Of a DNA stretch of 64,000 nucleotides, positions 18,359 through 27,823 are shown one piece after another. This DNA is from Corynebacterium sp. NML98-0116 (GTDB taxonomy: Bacteria; Actinomycetota; Actinomycetes; Mycobacteriales; Mycobacteriaceae). The stretch is taken from assembly GCF_001767255.1 (NCBI RefSeq), contig NZ_CP017639.1, forward strand, positions 766,875 through 830,874, read 5' to 3'. The first letter of the stretch is position 1, and every line of letters starts with the position of its first letter. Under the pieces are notes generated by a model. That model was given only the letters and a program-made list of their open reading frames with translations, did no database searches and was not told the DNA's origin. The translations under genes and the position numbers were made by a program.

Positions 18359-20281
18359 TTAAAGCTGAACCGGGTATTCCTTGTGCTCGATGCCCGGATC
18401 AATGCGATGCTCGACAAAAATGCCGTGCCAGATCATAAACGCAAGCACCGTCCAAAGGCGACGCGAATGATCGGAAACACCGTCACGGTGCTCCTTGAGC
18501 ATCTCCAGCACCTGGTCCTTGGCGAAGATATGGTCGGTCTGCGAATCACGGATCGTGTCCTGCGCCCAACCAAAGAGCTCATCGCCGGCCAGCCAGTGGC
18601 GCATCGGAACAGGGAATCCCAGCTTCTTGCGGTGGAGAACATGCGGCGGAACGATCTGCTCCATCGCCTTACGCAACGCGTACTTGGTGGTGCCGTGCGC
18701 GATCTTCTGGTCGTACGGAATCGTCTGTGCGACCTCAAAGACCTCCTTATCCAGGAACGGCACGCGCAACTCCAGCGAGTTCGCCATGTTCATCTTGTCC
18801 GCCTTGACCAAGATATCGCCGCGCATCCAGGTAAACAGGTCCAAGTTTTGCATCCGGGCAACTGGATCCATCTCTGTCGATGTGGCGTAAATCGGCGCGG
18901 TGACCTCGCGGTGGTCCCAATCATGCTTCGCCCAAGGCAGCACACGCTGTAGTTGCTCGAAGTTAAAGGAACGAGCGTTACCGTAGTAACGGTCCTCCAT
19001 TGGGGTCGTACCGCGTTCGAGTAAGCTCTTGCCCTTCATGCCTTCCGGCAGCACACGGCTTAGCCTGTTCAGTCCCCGTAGAAGAGGCGTCGGCAACTTC
19101 TCGAACGGCGCGAGCGACAGCGGTTCCTTATAGATGGTGTACCCACCGAACAGCTCGTCGGCACCCTCACCCGAGAGCACCACCTTGACGTGCTTGCGGG
19201 CCTCCTGTGCGACGAAGAACAGCGGGACAAGCGAAGGGTCCGCGACCGGATCATCGAGGTACCACATGATCTTCGGCACCGCGTCCGCGTACTCTTCAGG
19301 CGAGACAATCTTCACGATGTGCTCAACACCAATCGCCTCAGCGGACTCCGCAGCCACGTCTACCTCGGAGTAGCCCTCGCGCTCGAAGCCGGTGGTAAAC
19401 GTCAGCAAGTTTGGATTGTGCCTCTTCGCCAGGGCCGCAATCGCTGTCGAATCAATGCCGCCCGAGAGGAAGGAGCCGACGGTGACGTCCGCTCGCATAT
19501 GCTTCTCGACGGAGTCTTCGAGCGCCTGAGCGATCCTGTCGTAAAGCTTCTGCTCTTGACCTTGTGGGATTTGCTGTGGCTTGAAGTGTGGTTTGAAGTA
19601 GCGCTCCGATGTGACTTCACCGCCAGGCGTCAGTGACACCGTGCAGCCAGACTCCACACGTCGAATGCTCTCGTGCAACGTTTCTGGTTCGGGAACATAC
19701 TGCAGGTCAACGTAGTGCTCGATAGCTCGCCGATATAGGTCGAGACCAATCTCCAGCTCTGGAGCCATTTCTAGGATGGACTTTTTCTCGGAAGCGAACA
19801 CAGTGCCTACCGGGGTAGTAGCGTAAAACAAGGGCTTAATGCCGAATTGATCACGTGCCGCGAACATACGCTGTGTCTCGGTGTCCCAAATGACAAACGC
19901 GAACATGCCTCGCAGGTGTTCGACAACCTTCTCTCCCCAGTGGTGGAAGCCAACAACGATTGGCTCGCCGTCCCCCGAGGTATTGAAATCGTAGCCTGCC
20001 TCCTGCAGTTCCTCGCGAAGCTCGATGTAGTTATAAATCTCGCCGTTGAACGTCAGCGCGTAGCGCTCCGGATTCTCCTTCGGGCCCCAGCGTAGGGGTT
20101 GGTGAGAATGCTCGAGATCGATAATGGCAAGGCGGTTGAAACCAAAAACGGCGTGGTCGTCGTTCCAGGTGCCGGCGGCATCAGGGCCACGGTGATACAT
20201 GCAGGGCAACGCACGTTCCGCGGCTTCCACGAAGCTTGCGGCATTGCTGTTTGTGGTGAGTAGAGCCAACAGGCCACACAT
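18359..20281 (-). CDS. ltsA: Glutamine-dependent amidotransferase LtsA (asparagine synthetase-like)
   Basis: In C. glutamicum LtsA amidates the meso-diaminopimelate of peptidoglycan precursors; loss causes lysozyme and temperature sensitivity. The product has 640 residues, the same as LtsA. It begins MCGLLALL, so after Met removal Cys1 is the glutaminase nucleophile, which fixes the start at 20281 even though the frame is open further upstream. The glutaminase domain includes YHRGPDAAGTW, NRLAIIDL and LTFNGEIYNY; the ATP-pyrophosphatase loop SGGIDSTAIA opens the synthetase domain. AGGAG lies 14 nt upstream, rather far. It is divergent from ctaC and leads an operon with the S41 gene. An asnB role in asparagine synthesis is the main alternative. 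Confidence 0.93.
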   Translation of the reverse strand: MCGLLALLTTNSNAASFVEAAERALPCMYHRGPDAAGTWNDDHAVFGFNRLAIIDLEHSHQPLRWGPKENPERYALTFNGEIYNYIELREELQEAGYDFNTSGDGEPIVVGFHHWGEKVVEHLRGMFAFVIWDTETQRMFAARDQFGIKPLFYATTPVGTVFASEKKSILEMAPELEIGLDLYRRAIEHYVDLQYVPEPETLHESIRRVESGCTVSLTPGGEVTSERYFKPHFKPQQIPQGQEQKLYDRIAQALEDSVEKHMRADVTVGSFLSGGIDSTAIAALAKRHNPNLLTFTTGFEREGYSEVDVAAESAEAIGVEHIVKIVSPEEYADAVPKIMWYLDDPVADPSLVPLFFVAQEARKHVKVVLSGEGADELFGGYTIYKEPLSLAPFEKLPTPLLRGLNRLSRVLPEGMKGKSLLERGTTPMEDRYYGNARSFNFEQLQRVLPWAKHDWDHREVTAPIYATSTEMDPVARMQNLDLFTWMRGDILVKADKMNMANSLELRVPFLDKEVFEVAQTIPYDQKIAHGTTKYALRKAMEQIVPPHVLHRKKLGFPVPMRHWLAGDELFGWAQDTIRDSQTDHIFAKDQVLEMLKEHRDGVSDHSRRLWTVLAFMIWHGIFVEHRIDPGIEHKEYPVQL

Positions 20282-20717
20282 AGACTTGAAAACCTCTCCT
20301 ATATATAAGGTGTACGCAGCCGTGCGGAGTGCTGGGCCACGAAGCATTTCTTCCAATCAACAATAGGGTTTTCTGTAGGAGATGCGCGAACCAACGAAAC
20401 CAGCGCCAAAATGCGGAAATTCTTCATCCTTTATTCGGTCCCCAAAAGGGGGCCAACTTATGGTTGAGCAATTTGAGTGAAAAATAAAGCTCTTACCAGG
20501 ACGTTTGTACCGTTTTATGCAAAACCCGTTGAGTGCACGGCTTTTGCATACACGGTAAAAGATGTCAGCTGACCACGAATGCTTACCTCGACTCAAAATC
20601 AAAAGAATTCAGAGGCGATGCGCCTTATCCACTATTCTGACGGAGTAACAATGCTTGGGCGCACCTGTTTGTGCGTCCTGCCGTAAACAGCGAGTGTGGA
20701 CAGGAAGGCAGACACAC
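20282..20717. other. Intergenic divergent promoter region between ltsA and ctaC
   Basis: 436 bp with no credible gene. It should carry divergent promoters. Candidates are a TATATA tract at 20301-20307 just before ltsA and TATTCT at 20633-20638 before ctaC. A GC-rich 7-bp hairpin with an AAAA loop lies at 20437-20454. The short open frames here lack family-like sequence or ribosome sites. Confidence 0.6.
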
Positions 20718-21812
20718 GTGGAAAAGGTAAAGGACCGCAACTTCGCGAAGAAAATCGCAGTTGCCGGATCGCTCCTGCTGGGCGGTCTCGCGCTGACGGG
20801 CTGTGAGGTTGCACCGCCAGAGGCGCTCTCGAAGGTGCTGGATATGGGTTGGCCAGATCCTGTTACCCCTGAGGGTGAGCAGATGTACAACTTCTGGGTA
20901 TGGACCTGGGTTGCAGCATGGATTATCGGCATCATCATGTGGGGCTTGTTCCTCACTGCGATCTTCAAGTGGAACGCGAAGAGCCAGGAGAAGCGCGGCA
21001 AGTCTGAGTTCCCGAAGCAGCTCCAGTACAACGTGCCGCTGGAACTTGTGCTGACGATCATTCCGATCGTCATTGTTATGGTGCTCTTCTTCTTCACCGT
21101 CCAGGCGCAGACGAAGACTACAGCCCTCGGCAAGGACCCGAAGGTGACGGTTGACGTAACCGCATACCAGTGGAACTGGAAGTTTGGCTACGCAAACGTT
21201 GACGGCGAGTTCACCTCTAACGGTCAGGCATATGACGGTGTTGACACCGAGCGTCAGGCCAAGGCCGAGGCAACGAAGTACGACGACGAGAATATTAAGA
21301 ACCCGAACCCGATCCACGGCACTTCTACCGGTGACCTCTCGTACCTCAATTTCAATGAGATTGAGACTCTCGGTACTACCGAAGAGGTTCCGGTGCTCGT
21401 CCTGCCAACCGATCGTGCGATTGAGTTCCGCCTCGCGTCCGGTGACGTGAACCACGCATTCTGGGTTCCTGAATTCCTCTTCAAGCGTGATACCTACGCT
21501 CACCCAGAGGTGAACCAGCAGCAGCGTGCATTCCAGATTGAGAAGATCGATAAGACTGGCGCATTCGTTGGTCGCTGTGCCGAGATGTGCGGTACTTACC
21601 ACTCGATGATGAACTTCGAGGTTCGTGCCGTGACCCCAGAAAAGTTTGCTCAGTACATTCAGTTCCGTATTGACAACCCTGAGGCGCCAAACTCCGATGC
21701 GCTCGCATCTATCGGCGAAGCGCCGTACGCCACCTCCACACGTCCGTTCGTGTCTGACCGCCACGGCACCCGCGACGGCAACAACACCAACGACCCTAAC
21801 GCGACGGTATAG
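20718..21812 (+). CDS. ctaC: Cytochrome c oxidase subunit II (lipoprotein, CuA)
   Basis: Subunit II of the aa3 oxidase; takes electrons from cytochrome cc through its CuA centre outside the membrane. A type II signal peptide ends in LALTGC (lipidated Cys), two membrane helices follow (WVWTWVAAWIIGIIMWGLFL and the IIPIVIVMVLFFFTV helix), and the CuA ligands are in CAEMCGTYHSMM with the upstream HAFWVPEF. The GTG at 20718 gives 364 residues and follows AGGAAGG by 9 nt; the upstream in-frame codons read out non-family sequence. An insertion rich in charged residues (about 165-215) is typical for the actinobacterial subunit. It is followed by ctaF after 17 nt. Confidence 0.97.
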   Translation: MEKVKDRNFAKKIAVAGSLLLGGLALTGCEVAPPEALSKVLDMGWPDPVTPEGEQMYNFWVWTWVAAWIIGIIMWGLFLTAIFKWNAKSQEKRGKSEFPKQLQYNVPLELVLTIIPIVIVMVLFFFTVQAQTKTTALGKDPKVTVDVTAYQWNWKFGYANVDGEFTSNGQAYDGVDTERQAKAEATKYDDENIKNPNPIHGTSTGDLSYLNFNEIETLGTTEEVPVLVLPTDRAIEFRLASGDVNHAFWVPEFLFKRDTYAHPEVNQQQRAFQIEKIDKTGAFVGRCAEMCGTYHSMMNFEVRAVTPEKFAQYIQFRIDNPEAPNSDALASIGEAPYATSTRPFVSDRHGTRDGNNTNDPNATV

Positions 21813-21829
21813 AAAGAGAAGGCAGAGAA

Positions 21830-22261
21830 ATGGCAACTGGTTCAAAAGTTTTCTACGCAATCGGTACCTTCCTGGCGCTGATGGCAGTCTTCTACATGAT
21901 CAGCACAGCGTGGATTGGTGAAGATGCTTACCTCTACGGGCTCGAATGGGTCGGTGGCGTTGGCTTGGTTCTCGCTACTGCGCTCTGCTTCATGCTCGCT
22001 GTCTACCTCGACATCACCGAGCGTCGCATGGACGTTGTTCCGGAAGACTGGGAAGAGGCAGAGGTTGAAGATGGCGCAGGCGTGCTCGGCTTCTTCTCGC
22101 CAAGCTCCATCTGGCCGTTCGCAATGTCTGGTGCGGTTATGTTCCTCGGACTCGGAATTGCATTCTGGCAGCTGTGGCTCGTCGTGTTTGGCGCAGTATT
22201 CCTCGTGTGGACCACTACGCAGCTGAATCTGCAGTACGGTATCCCGCGCGAGAAGCACTAA
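21830..22261 (+). CDS. ctaF: Cytochrome c oxidase subunit IV
   Basis: The small actinobacterial subunit needed for assembly of the aa3 oxidase in the bcc-aa3 supercomplex. It has 143 residues with four hydrophobic helices (FYAIGTFLALMAVFYMIS, VGLVLATALCFMLAVYL, PFAMSGAVMFLGLGIAFW, LVVFGAVFLVWTTTQ). The ATG lies 17 nt after the ctaC stop with AGAAGG nearby. A terminator follows at once. Confidence 0.94.
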   Translation: MATGSKVFYAIGTFLALMAVFYMISTAWIGEDAYLYGLEWVGGVGLVLATALCFMLAVYLDITERRMDVVPEDWEEAEVEDGAGVLGFFSPSSIWPFAMSGAVMFLGLGIAFWQLWLVVFGAVFLVWTTTQLNLQYGIPREKH

Positions 22262-22270
22262 AGATTCGCT

Positions 22271-22338
22271 GACCTCCCCGCCTTCGGGAGGTGTCGGCGA
22301 AAACTGATCCCCTTCAGCTAAGGCTGAGGGGGATTTTT
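22271..22338 (+). terminator. Double hairpin terminator of ctaCF
   Basis: A first hairpin has the stem ACCTCCC/GGGAGGT (22272-22292). A second has a 12-bp stem with one wobble (22307-22318 with 22323-22334) and a run of five T at 22334-22338. The second is a canonical intrinsic terminator. Confidence 0.85.
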
Positions 22339-22716
22339 GCTTGCTATTTTCATCCTTTCGGTTGAACTCATTCGTAACACTTGGGGGTCATACGAAAGTA
22401 GGTCTGCAGTCGAAAACGGCAGCGGTGTAATGTGAGTCCCATCACTATTGGGAACTTTTGAAACACCGCAAAGAATCGATGAAAAAGAATCCTGGATTGC
22501 CTAAAAATCAGCCGAAAGTGAGCTGAATGAAGTCGAGAAAGTTGTGACCTGCATTGATGTAGTCGGATGAGTGGCTAGAAAAGTTCCCGGTATTGCAGAA
22601 AGTTATTTCCTTCGAGCGCTATTAGGCCAGAAAAGGCAGGTTAGCGCGAAATCTGCCGGAAAGTTTGTGGGTGAAAGGAGATGACTTTGACCCGAAAACA
22701 GGGGATAATCACATGC
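22339..22716 (+). other. Long leader/promoter region upstream of ctaE-qcrCAB
   Basis: 378 bp without a gene, holding the promoter of the ctaE-qcrCAB unit. It contains a near-perfect GlxR box (listed separately) and several AAAGTT repeats. A GATAAT hexamer at 22704-22709 ends 7 nt before the ctaE GTG, compatible with a near-leaderless transcript. No other RNA or gene is recognised. Confidence 0.5.
22431..22446. promoter_or_regulatory. Candidate GlxR (CRP-type) binding site
   Basis: TGTGAGTCCCATCACT matches the palindromic CRP/GlxR consensus TGTGA-N6-TCACA at nine of ten specified positions. It lies 285 bp before ctaE. GlxR is a known cAMP-dependent regulator of respiratory-chain genes in C. 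glutamicum, so the location is meaningful; binding here is inferred. Confidence 0.65.
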
Positions 22717-23337
22717 GTGACGACCGCAATTTCTAACCAAGGTATGGCGACACCGCAGAATCGTGTCCCGGCGCTGAACCGACCAAACATGGTCAGCGTT
22801 GGCACGATCGCGTTCCTCGCCCAAGAGTTGATGTTCTTTGCCGGTTTGTTCGCGATGTATTTCACCTCGCGTGCAAACGGTATGACCGCAGGCGACTGGG
22901 ATAACCAGACGGCACACCTGAACGTGATGTTCGGCTTGATCATCACGATCGTGCTTGTGTCTTCTTCCGTGACTTCTCAGTTCGGCGTATTTGCAGCAGA
23001 AAGGGGTGACGTTTTTGGGCTCCGCAAATGGTTCACGGTAACTATCGTGCTTGGCGTTGTCTTCCTCGGACTCGTGGCTTTCGAGTGGGGAGAAATGATC
23101 ATGCACGGCGTGACCATTCAGGCGAGTGTCTTCGGGTCAGTGTTCTTCATCATCACTGGCTTCCACATGGCGCACGTGACCGCCGGCATCATTGCCTTCG
23201 TGGTTGTGCTGCTCCGCGTATCTAAGTCGAAGTTCACTCCGGCACAAGCTACTGCAGCAATGGTGACCTCTTACTACTGGCACTTTGTTGACGTAATTTG
23301 GGTCGGCGTCTTCATTACTCTGTATATCGTTCAATAG
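22717..23337 (+). CDS. ctaE: Cytochrome c oxidase subunit III
   Basis: Subunit III of the aa3 oxidase, with five predicted helices: VSVGTIAFLAQELMFFAGLF, MFGLIITIVLVSSSV, FTVTIVLGVVFLGLVAFEW, VFGSVFFIITGFHMAHV and SYYWHFVDVIWVGVFITLY, the last two being subunit-III signatures. The GTG at 22717 gives 206 residues, as expected, beginning MTTAISNQGMATPQ; the ATG at 22681 is in frame but has its GGAG directly abutting it. It opens the ctaE-qcrCAB unit. Confidence 0.95.
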   Translation: MTTAISNQGMATPQNRVPALNRPNMVSVGTIAFLAQELMFFAGLFAMYFTSRANGMTAGDWDNQTAHLNVMFGLIITIVLVSSSVTSQFGVFAAERGDVFGLRKWFTVTIVLGVVFLGLVAFEWGEMIMHGVTIQASVFGSVFFIITGFHMAHVTAGIIAFVVVLLRVSKSKFTPAQATAAMVTSYYWHFVDVIWVGVFITLYIVQ

Positions 23338-23417
23338 GTATCTGATACGTAGAGTCGCCGTCGAAATGACGGAAGGCCATTTATCTGTATTAGACACTGA
23401 CGCTCAAAGGGAACAAG

Positions 23418-24266
23418 ATGGAAAAATCACCTAAGAAAAAGCGCAGTCGGCGCAAGGCGCAGCGCACCTTTGCTGGTGCAGCAGCCTTGACGCTCGGCCT
23501 CACGGGTGCGGGTTTCCTCGCATCGGCGCTTGCCCCGAACGCGCAGGTCGCTACTGCGCAAAAAGATGACCAGGCAATGATTCAAGAAGGCAAGGACATT
23601 TACGACGTCGCTTGCATCACTTGCCATGGCGCAAACCTCCAGGGTGTTGAAGGCCGCGGCCCGTCCCTGATCGGCACCGGCGAAGGTGCTGTGTACTTCC
23701 AGGTCAACTCCGGACGTATGCCGATGATGTCGAATGACGCTCAGGCTGAACGCAAGCGTCCTCGTTACACCGAGTCCCAAGCACTGGCACTGGCTGCCTA
23801 TGTTGCTGCCAACGGTGGGGGACCGGAGCTGGTGTACAACCCAGACGGTTCACTCGCGAAGGAAGAGCTTCGCGGTAAGAACTACGATGGCCAGATTCAG
23901 GCTGGCGACGTCGCACGTGGCGGCGAGCTCTTCCGCTTGAACTGCGCGTCTTGCCACAACTTCACCGGCCGCGGTGGCGCACTATCTTCTGGTAAGTATG
24001 CGCCGGAGTTGGACCCTGCGAATGAGCAGGAGATCTACCAGGCGATGCTGACTGGCCCGCAGAACATGCCAAAGTTCTCGGATCGCCAGCTCAGCGCCGA
24101 CGAGAAGCGCGACATCATTGCGTTTATTAAGTCCTCGAAGGAAACCCCAAGCCCTGGCGGTTACGCCCTTGGTGGCCTTGGCCCAGTTTCTGAAGGTATG
24201 GCTATGTGGATGATCGGCGTAACGCTCGTTGCTGCCGCAGCTATCTGGATTGGATCGCGCTCATGA
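23418..24266 (+). CDS. qcrC: Diheme cytochrome cc subunit of the bc1-type complex
   Basis: Membrane-anchored cytochrome c of the actinobacterial bcc complex; passes electrons directly to CtaC without a soluble cytochrome c. Two heme sites CITCH and CASCH are visible, a hydrophobic signal/anchor after the very basic N-terminus ([13 protein letters not shown]), and a C-terminal helix ([17 protein letters not shown]). 282 residues. Its TGA overlaps the qcrA ATG (ATGA), so translation is coupled. Confidence 0.97.
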   Translation: MEKSPKKKRSRRKAQRTFAGAAALTLGLTGAGFLASALAPNAQVATAQKDDQAMIQEGKDIYDVACITCHGANLQGVEGRGPSLIGTGEGAVYFQVNSGRMPMMSNDAQAERKRPRYTESQALALAAYVAANGGGPELVYNPDGSLAKEELRGKNYDGQIQAGDVARGGELFRLNCASCHNFTGRGGALSSGKYAPELDPANEQEIYQAMLTGPQNMPKFSDRQLSADEKRDIIAFIKSSKETPSPGGYALGGLGPVSEGMAMWMIGVTLVAAAAIWIGSRS

Positions 24267-25483
24267 GTGAAGTAAACAAGAACTACACATCCCAAGATTT
24301 GGACCGCATGAATAATGCGGAGCTCGCTGCTCTGGGCACGGAACTCGACGACGTCACCGTTGCGTACCGCAAGGAGCGGTTCCCAGTTGATGGCGACCCA
24401 CGCGAGAAGTCTTCCGAGCTCGGAATCAACATTTGGTTGATTATTTCGGTGCTCTGCGGAATCGCGTTCCTCGGTGTCTATCTCTTCTGGCCATGGGAGC
24501 CACGCTTCCATGGCGATGAAGGACTCTGGGTTTACACGCTTTACACGCCACTGCTCGGCCTTACCTCTGGTGTCGGTTTTGCCGCCCTGGGTATCGCGAT
24601 CGTCCAGTACGTGAAGAAGTTCATCCCTGAGGAGATCTCCGTACAGCGTCGTCACGACGGCCGCTCTTCCGAATTGGACCGTCGCACGACGACCGCTCTT
24701 CTGAATGATGCCTGGGAGACTTCCACCCTTGGTCGTCGTAAGGCAATGAAGGGTCTGCTTGGCACCGCTGGTGTTCTCGCCGGCCTCATGGTCGTTGCAC
24801 CCCTCGGTGGCATGATCAAAAACCCGTGGAAGAAGCGCCACGACCTTAACTACTTAGGTGATGGCACGCTTTGGACACACGGGTGGACCATGCAGGAGAA
24901 GGGCGTCAAGGTTTACCTCGGTCGCGACACTGGCGCGATCGCCGAGCTGCACGAAGGCGTAGCTGGCTCGCACTACTCCACGGCAGGTGTTTCCCGCCTG
25001 GTGCGTATGCGTCCAGAAGACCTCGCTGCTGCTTCCATGGAGACGGTATTCCCGCTCTACCCGGAGGATGTCAACGATGGTGACATTTACGACCCAGAGC
25101 GAGACGTATACGAACATCACATGCACTCGCTGCATGGCCCTCGTAATGCAGTTATGCTGATCCGCCTCCGCTCGGAAGACGCACGCCGCGTCGTTGAGCG
25201 TGAAGGTCAGGAAGATTTCCACTACGGGGATTACTACGCATACTCCAAGATTTGTACGCACATTGGTTGCCCGACCTCGCTTTACGAAGCGCAGACGAAC
25301 CGCATCCTTTGTCCGTGCCACCAGTCGCAGTTCGACGCACTGCAGTACGGCAAACCGATCTTCGGACCGGCTGCCCGTGCTCTGCCTCAGCTTCCTGTGA
25401 CTGTTGACGAAGACGGTTACCTCATCGCCAACGGAAACTTCATCGAGCCCGTCGGCCCGGCATTCTGGGAGCGTAAATCCTAA
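24263..25483 (+). CDS. qcrA: Rieske iron-sulfur subunit of the bc1-type complex
   Basis: Carries the 2Fe-2S centre that oxidises menaquinol. The Rieske ligands are CTHIGC and CPCHQSQFD. Unlike proteobacterial Rieske proteins it has three membrane segments before the cluster domain ([19 protein letters not shown], the [20 protein letters not shown] helix and [19 protein letters not shown]), the actinobacterial form. The ATG at 24263 overlaps the qcrC stop; the frame upstream is merely open. 406 residues. Its TAA overlaps the qcrB ATG (TAATG). Confidence 0.96.
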   Translation: MSEVNKNYTSQDLDRMNNAELAALGTELDDVTVAYRKERFPVDGDPREKSSELGINIWLIISVLCGIAFLGVYLFWPWEPRFHGDEGLWVYTLYTPLLGLTSGVGFAALGIAIVQYVKKFIPEEISVQRRHDGRSSELDRRTTTALLNDAWETSTLGRRKAMKGLLGTAGVLAGLMVVAPLGGMIKNPWKKRHDLNYLGDGTLWTHGWTMQEKGVKVYLGRDTGAIAELHEGVAGSHYSTAGVSRLVRMRPEDLAAASMETVFPLYPEDVNDGDIYDPERDVYEHHMHSLHGPRNAVMLIRLRSEDARRVVEREGQEDFHYGDYYAYSKICTHIGCPTSLYEAQTNRILCPCHQSQFDALQYGKPIFGPAARALPQLPVTVDEDGYLIANGNFIEPVGPAFWERKS

Positions 25484-27102
25484 TGAGTACTAAACTTGCA
25501 CAAGCCGCGGACAACGTTGATTCGCGGTACACGGTAGCCGGTTTCCTCCGGCCACAGTTGAATAAGGTCTTCCCGAGCCACTGGTCTTTCATGCTCGGTG
25601 AGATGGCGCTGTACAGCTTCATTATCTTGCTGCTGACAGGTATTTACCTCGCGCTGTTCTTTGACCCTTCCATTACGAAGGTGATCTACGACGGCGGGTA
25701 CCTACCGCTCAACGGCGTGGAAATGTCACGCGCGTACGCCACGGCTCTGAATATTTCATTCGAGGTCCGCGGTGGCCTGTTCGTTCGTCAGATGCACCAC
25801 TGGGCTGCGCTGATGTTCATGATGGCGATGTTCGCCCACATGATGCGTATCTTCTTCACCGGTGCGTTCCGCCGCCCACGTGAGGCTAACTGGGTCATCG
25901 GCGTTACCCTGATTCTCATCGGCATGGCCGAAGGCTTCATGGGTTACTCCCTGCCAGACGACCTGCTCTCTGGTGTTGGCCTCCGTATTATGTCTGCCAT
26001 TATTGTTGGTATCCCGATCATCGGTACCTGGATGCACTGGGCAATCTTCGGCGGCGACTTCCCGTCTGACCTTATGCTGGACCGCTTCTACATCTTGCAC
26101 GTTCTGATCCTCCCGGGCGTGATCCTGGCTCTGATCGCAGCGCACCTGCTGCTCGTCTGGTTCCAGAAGCATACCCAGTTCCCAGGCCCCGGCCGTACGG
26201 AGAACAACGTTGTTGGCATCCGCATTATGCCGGTCTTCGCAGTCAAGGCGATCGGCTTCATGATGGTTGTCTTCGGTGTCCTCGCTGCTATGGCTGGTCT
26301 GACCACCATCAACGGCATTTGGAACATCGGCCCATACAACCCGTCGCAGGTCTCTGCCGGTTCGCAGCCTGACGTTTACATGCTGTGGACTGACGGCGCA
26401 GCTCGTGTCATGCCAGCGTGGGAGCTCTACCTCGGCCCGTACACCATTCCGGGTGCCTTCTGGGTTGCCCTCATGTGTGGCGTCATGGTCGTCCTGCTGA
26501 TCAGCTACCCGTTCATCGAAGCGAAGGTGACCGGTGACACGGCGCACCACAACCTGCTGCAGCGCCCACGTGACGTTCCAGTGCGTACCGGCCTCGGTGT
26601 GATGGCACTCGTGTTCTTCCTGTTGCTGACGATTTCCGGTGGCAACGACCACGTTGCTCACTTCTTCCAGATCTCGCTGAACGCGATGACCTGGTTCGGT
26701 CGCATCGGTCTCATTGTCTTGCCGCCGTTCGCATACTGGCTGACCTACCGTATCTGTGTTGGTCTGCAGCGTTCCGACCGTGAGGTTCTGGAGCACGGTA
26801 TCGAAACGGGCATCATCAAGAAGCTGCCTAACGGTGCGTTTGTGGAGATCCACCAGCCGCTTGGCCCAGTCGACGAGCATGGACACCCAGTGCCGCTCGA
26901 TTACGCTGGTGCTCCGGTTCCGAAGCGCCTCAACCAGCTCGGCTTCGCTGACTCCGAGACCATCGGTAAGTTCAAACCTGCTGAGCTTGGCGTTTCCGAG
27001 CGCGTCCGGGACGCGCAGCGCGAGAACCACCATGAGGAGATCGAGACGTTGCGCAAGCTCGAGGAAACCAAACACCTCGATGACCGCAATGCTTCTGAAT
27101 AG
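25483..27102 (+). CDS. qcrB: Cytochrome b subunit of the bc1-type complex
   Basis: Diheme cytochrome b with quinol oxidation and reduction sites. Heme-ligand histidines lie in [20 protein letters not shown] and in [25 protein letters not shown]; the Qo loop region follows at about [12 protein letters not shown]. About nine helices, then a cytoplasmic C-terminal extension of roughly 120 residues (from [13 protein letters not shown]) typical of actinobacteria. 539 residues. Start and preceding stop share a base. A terminator follows. Confidence 0.97.
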   Translation: MSTKLAQAADNVDSRYTVAGFLRPQLNKVFPSHWSFMLGEMALYSFIILLLTGIYLALFFDPSITKVIYDGGYLPLNGVEMSRAYATALNISFEVRGGLFVRQMHHWAALMFMMAMFAHMMRIFFTGAFRRPREANWVIGVTLILIGMAEGFMGYSLPDDLLSGVGLRIMSAIIVGIPIIGTWMHWAIFGGDFPSDLMLDRFYILHVLILPGVILALIAAHLLLVWFQKHTQFPGPGRTENNVVGIRIMPVFAVKAIGFMMVVFGVLAAMAGLTTINGIWNIGPYNPSQVSAGSQPDVYMLWTDGAARVMPAWELYLGPYTIPGAFWVALMCGVMVVLLISYPFIEAKVTGDTAHHNLLQRPRDVPVRTGLGVMALVFFLLLTISGGNDHVAHFFQISLNAMTWFGRIGLIVLPPFAYWLTYRICVGLQRSDREVLEHGIETGIIKKLPNGAFVEIHQPLGPVDEHGHPVPLDYAGAPVPKRLNQLGFADSETIGKFKPAELGVSERVRDAQRENHHEEIETLRKLEETKHLDDRNASE

Positions 27103-27130
27103 GCTCTAACACACTAGCGGTCGCTCAAGG

Positions 27131-27175
27131 CGCCCTGGTTGGTTGTACGAGAGTACAGCTGGCCAGGGCGTTTTT
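27131..27175 (+). terminator. Intrinsic terminator of ctaE-qcrCAB
   Basis: Stem CGCCCTGG (27131-27138) with CCAGGGCG (27163-27170), an inner short stem GTAC/GTAC, and TTTTT directly after. Confidence 0.88.
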
Positions 27176-27647
27176 GTATGTCTGGTCAGTTCACTTTTGG
27201 AACCCAGCACCTTTATCTCACTCGTGCTATGACACAAGCCCACTTCAGGCTTCGTTCTGTTACGGCACTTGGTATAAATGCGGAGCAATGGCTCACCGCT
27301 TCACGTCTGAAGGCGGAGGAATTTGAAGCCATTTCGAAGCGTTATGGAAGCGTTACACAATATTAGTGAGTAATGTCACATAAGAGTGATTTAGTGCATT
27401 CTTACCAAATCGGCTCTCTGTGTACAGGTGAGGAAGGTTCGCAAAAGCGCAGGTAGAAGGTCATTCGTCAGGTTCGGTACATTGTGGCGCTCTGCTTGTA
27501 GTTCTCAGGAAAATTCGCGCGGAATGAGGGGAGGGAAAAATAACGGAACGATAACGGCCGTGTCGTTGGACAAAGATGTTTCCGTTTCGTAACCTAATCG
27601 AGACATTGCAGCAACAGCCGTTGAAAGCAAACAGTAAGTACATATAA
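27176..27647. other. Intergenic region upstream of the riboswitch
   Basis: About 470 bp with no convincing gene; a short frame at 27139-27366 overlaps the terminator and has no family-like sequence. It probably holds the promoter for the NlpC/P60 transcript. A tandem ATAACGG repeat at 27540-27557 and a further CGTAACC at about 27588 resemble direct-repeat sites of response regulators such as MtrA. Confidence 0.5.
27540..27557 (+). repeat. Tandem ATAACGG repeat, possible MtrA-type site
   Basis: ATAACGG-AACG-ATAACGG: two exact 7-bp copies with an 11-bp period, that is, one helical turn, upstream of a peptidoglycan hydrolase gene. MtrA of corynebacteria controls NlpC/P60-type genes through loosely conserved direct repeats; assignment here is inference. 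Confidence 0.45.
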
Positions 27648-27797
27648 CGCCTAATTCCCTGAGCCTTAGTGGCTTCGGGAAGCCGGGGACCCAAGCAGGA
27701 TTTTCTCTCTGGGGTGAATGCGAACGAGAGCGGAGTTTTCCGTGGAAGTCGTAAGGCTGGTTCTCTAGCCCAACCCGTCAGCTAACTCGGTCGGCAA
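27648..27797 (+). ncRNA. c-di-AMP riboswitch (ydaO/yuaA type)
   Basis: The leader shows the conserved blocks of the class in order: CGCCTAATTCCC, a hairpin GAAGCC region, GGGGACCCAAGC, GGGGTGAATGCGAA, and at the 3' side CCCAACCCGTCAGCTAACT followed by CGGTCGGCA. These match the actinobacterial consensus closely. In this phylum the element often precedes rpf and NlpC/P60 genes, as it does here. GGAG lies about 20 nt downstream of the aptamer before the ATG, and no terminator is obvious, so control may be translational. Boundaries are approximate. Confidence 0.9.
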
Positions 27798-27823
27798 AAG
27801 AGAAGATATGGAGTTTTACAATT

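Noticed and set aside
20625..21860. 411-residue minus-strand frame opposite ctaC
   Set aside because: Antisense shadow without a ribosome site or family motifs.
25756..27075. 439-residue minus-strand frame opposite qcrB
   Set aside because: Antisense shadow; qcrB is unambiguous.
27139..27366. 75-residue frame after qcrB
   Set aside because: Begins inside the terminator stem, no ribosome site, no recognisable sequence.
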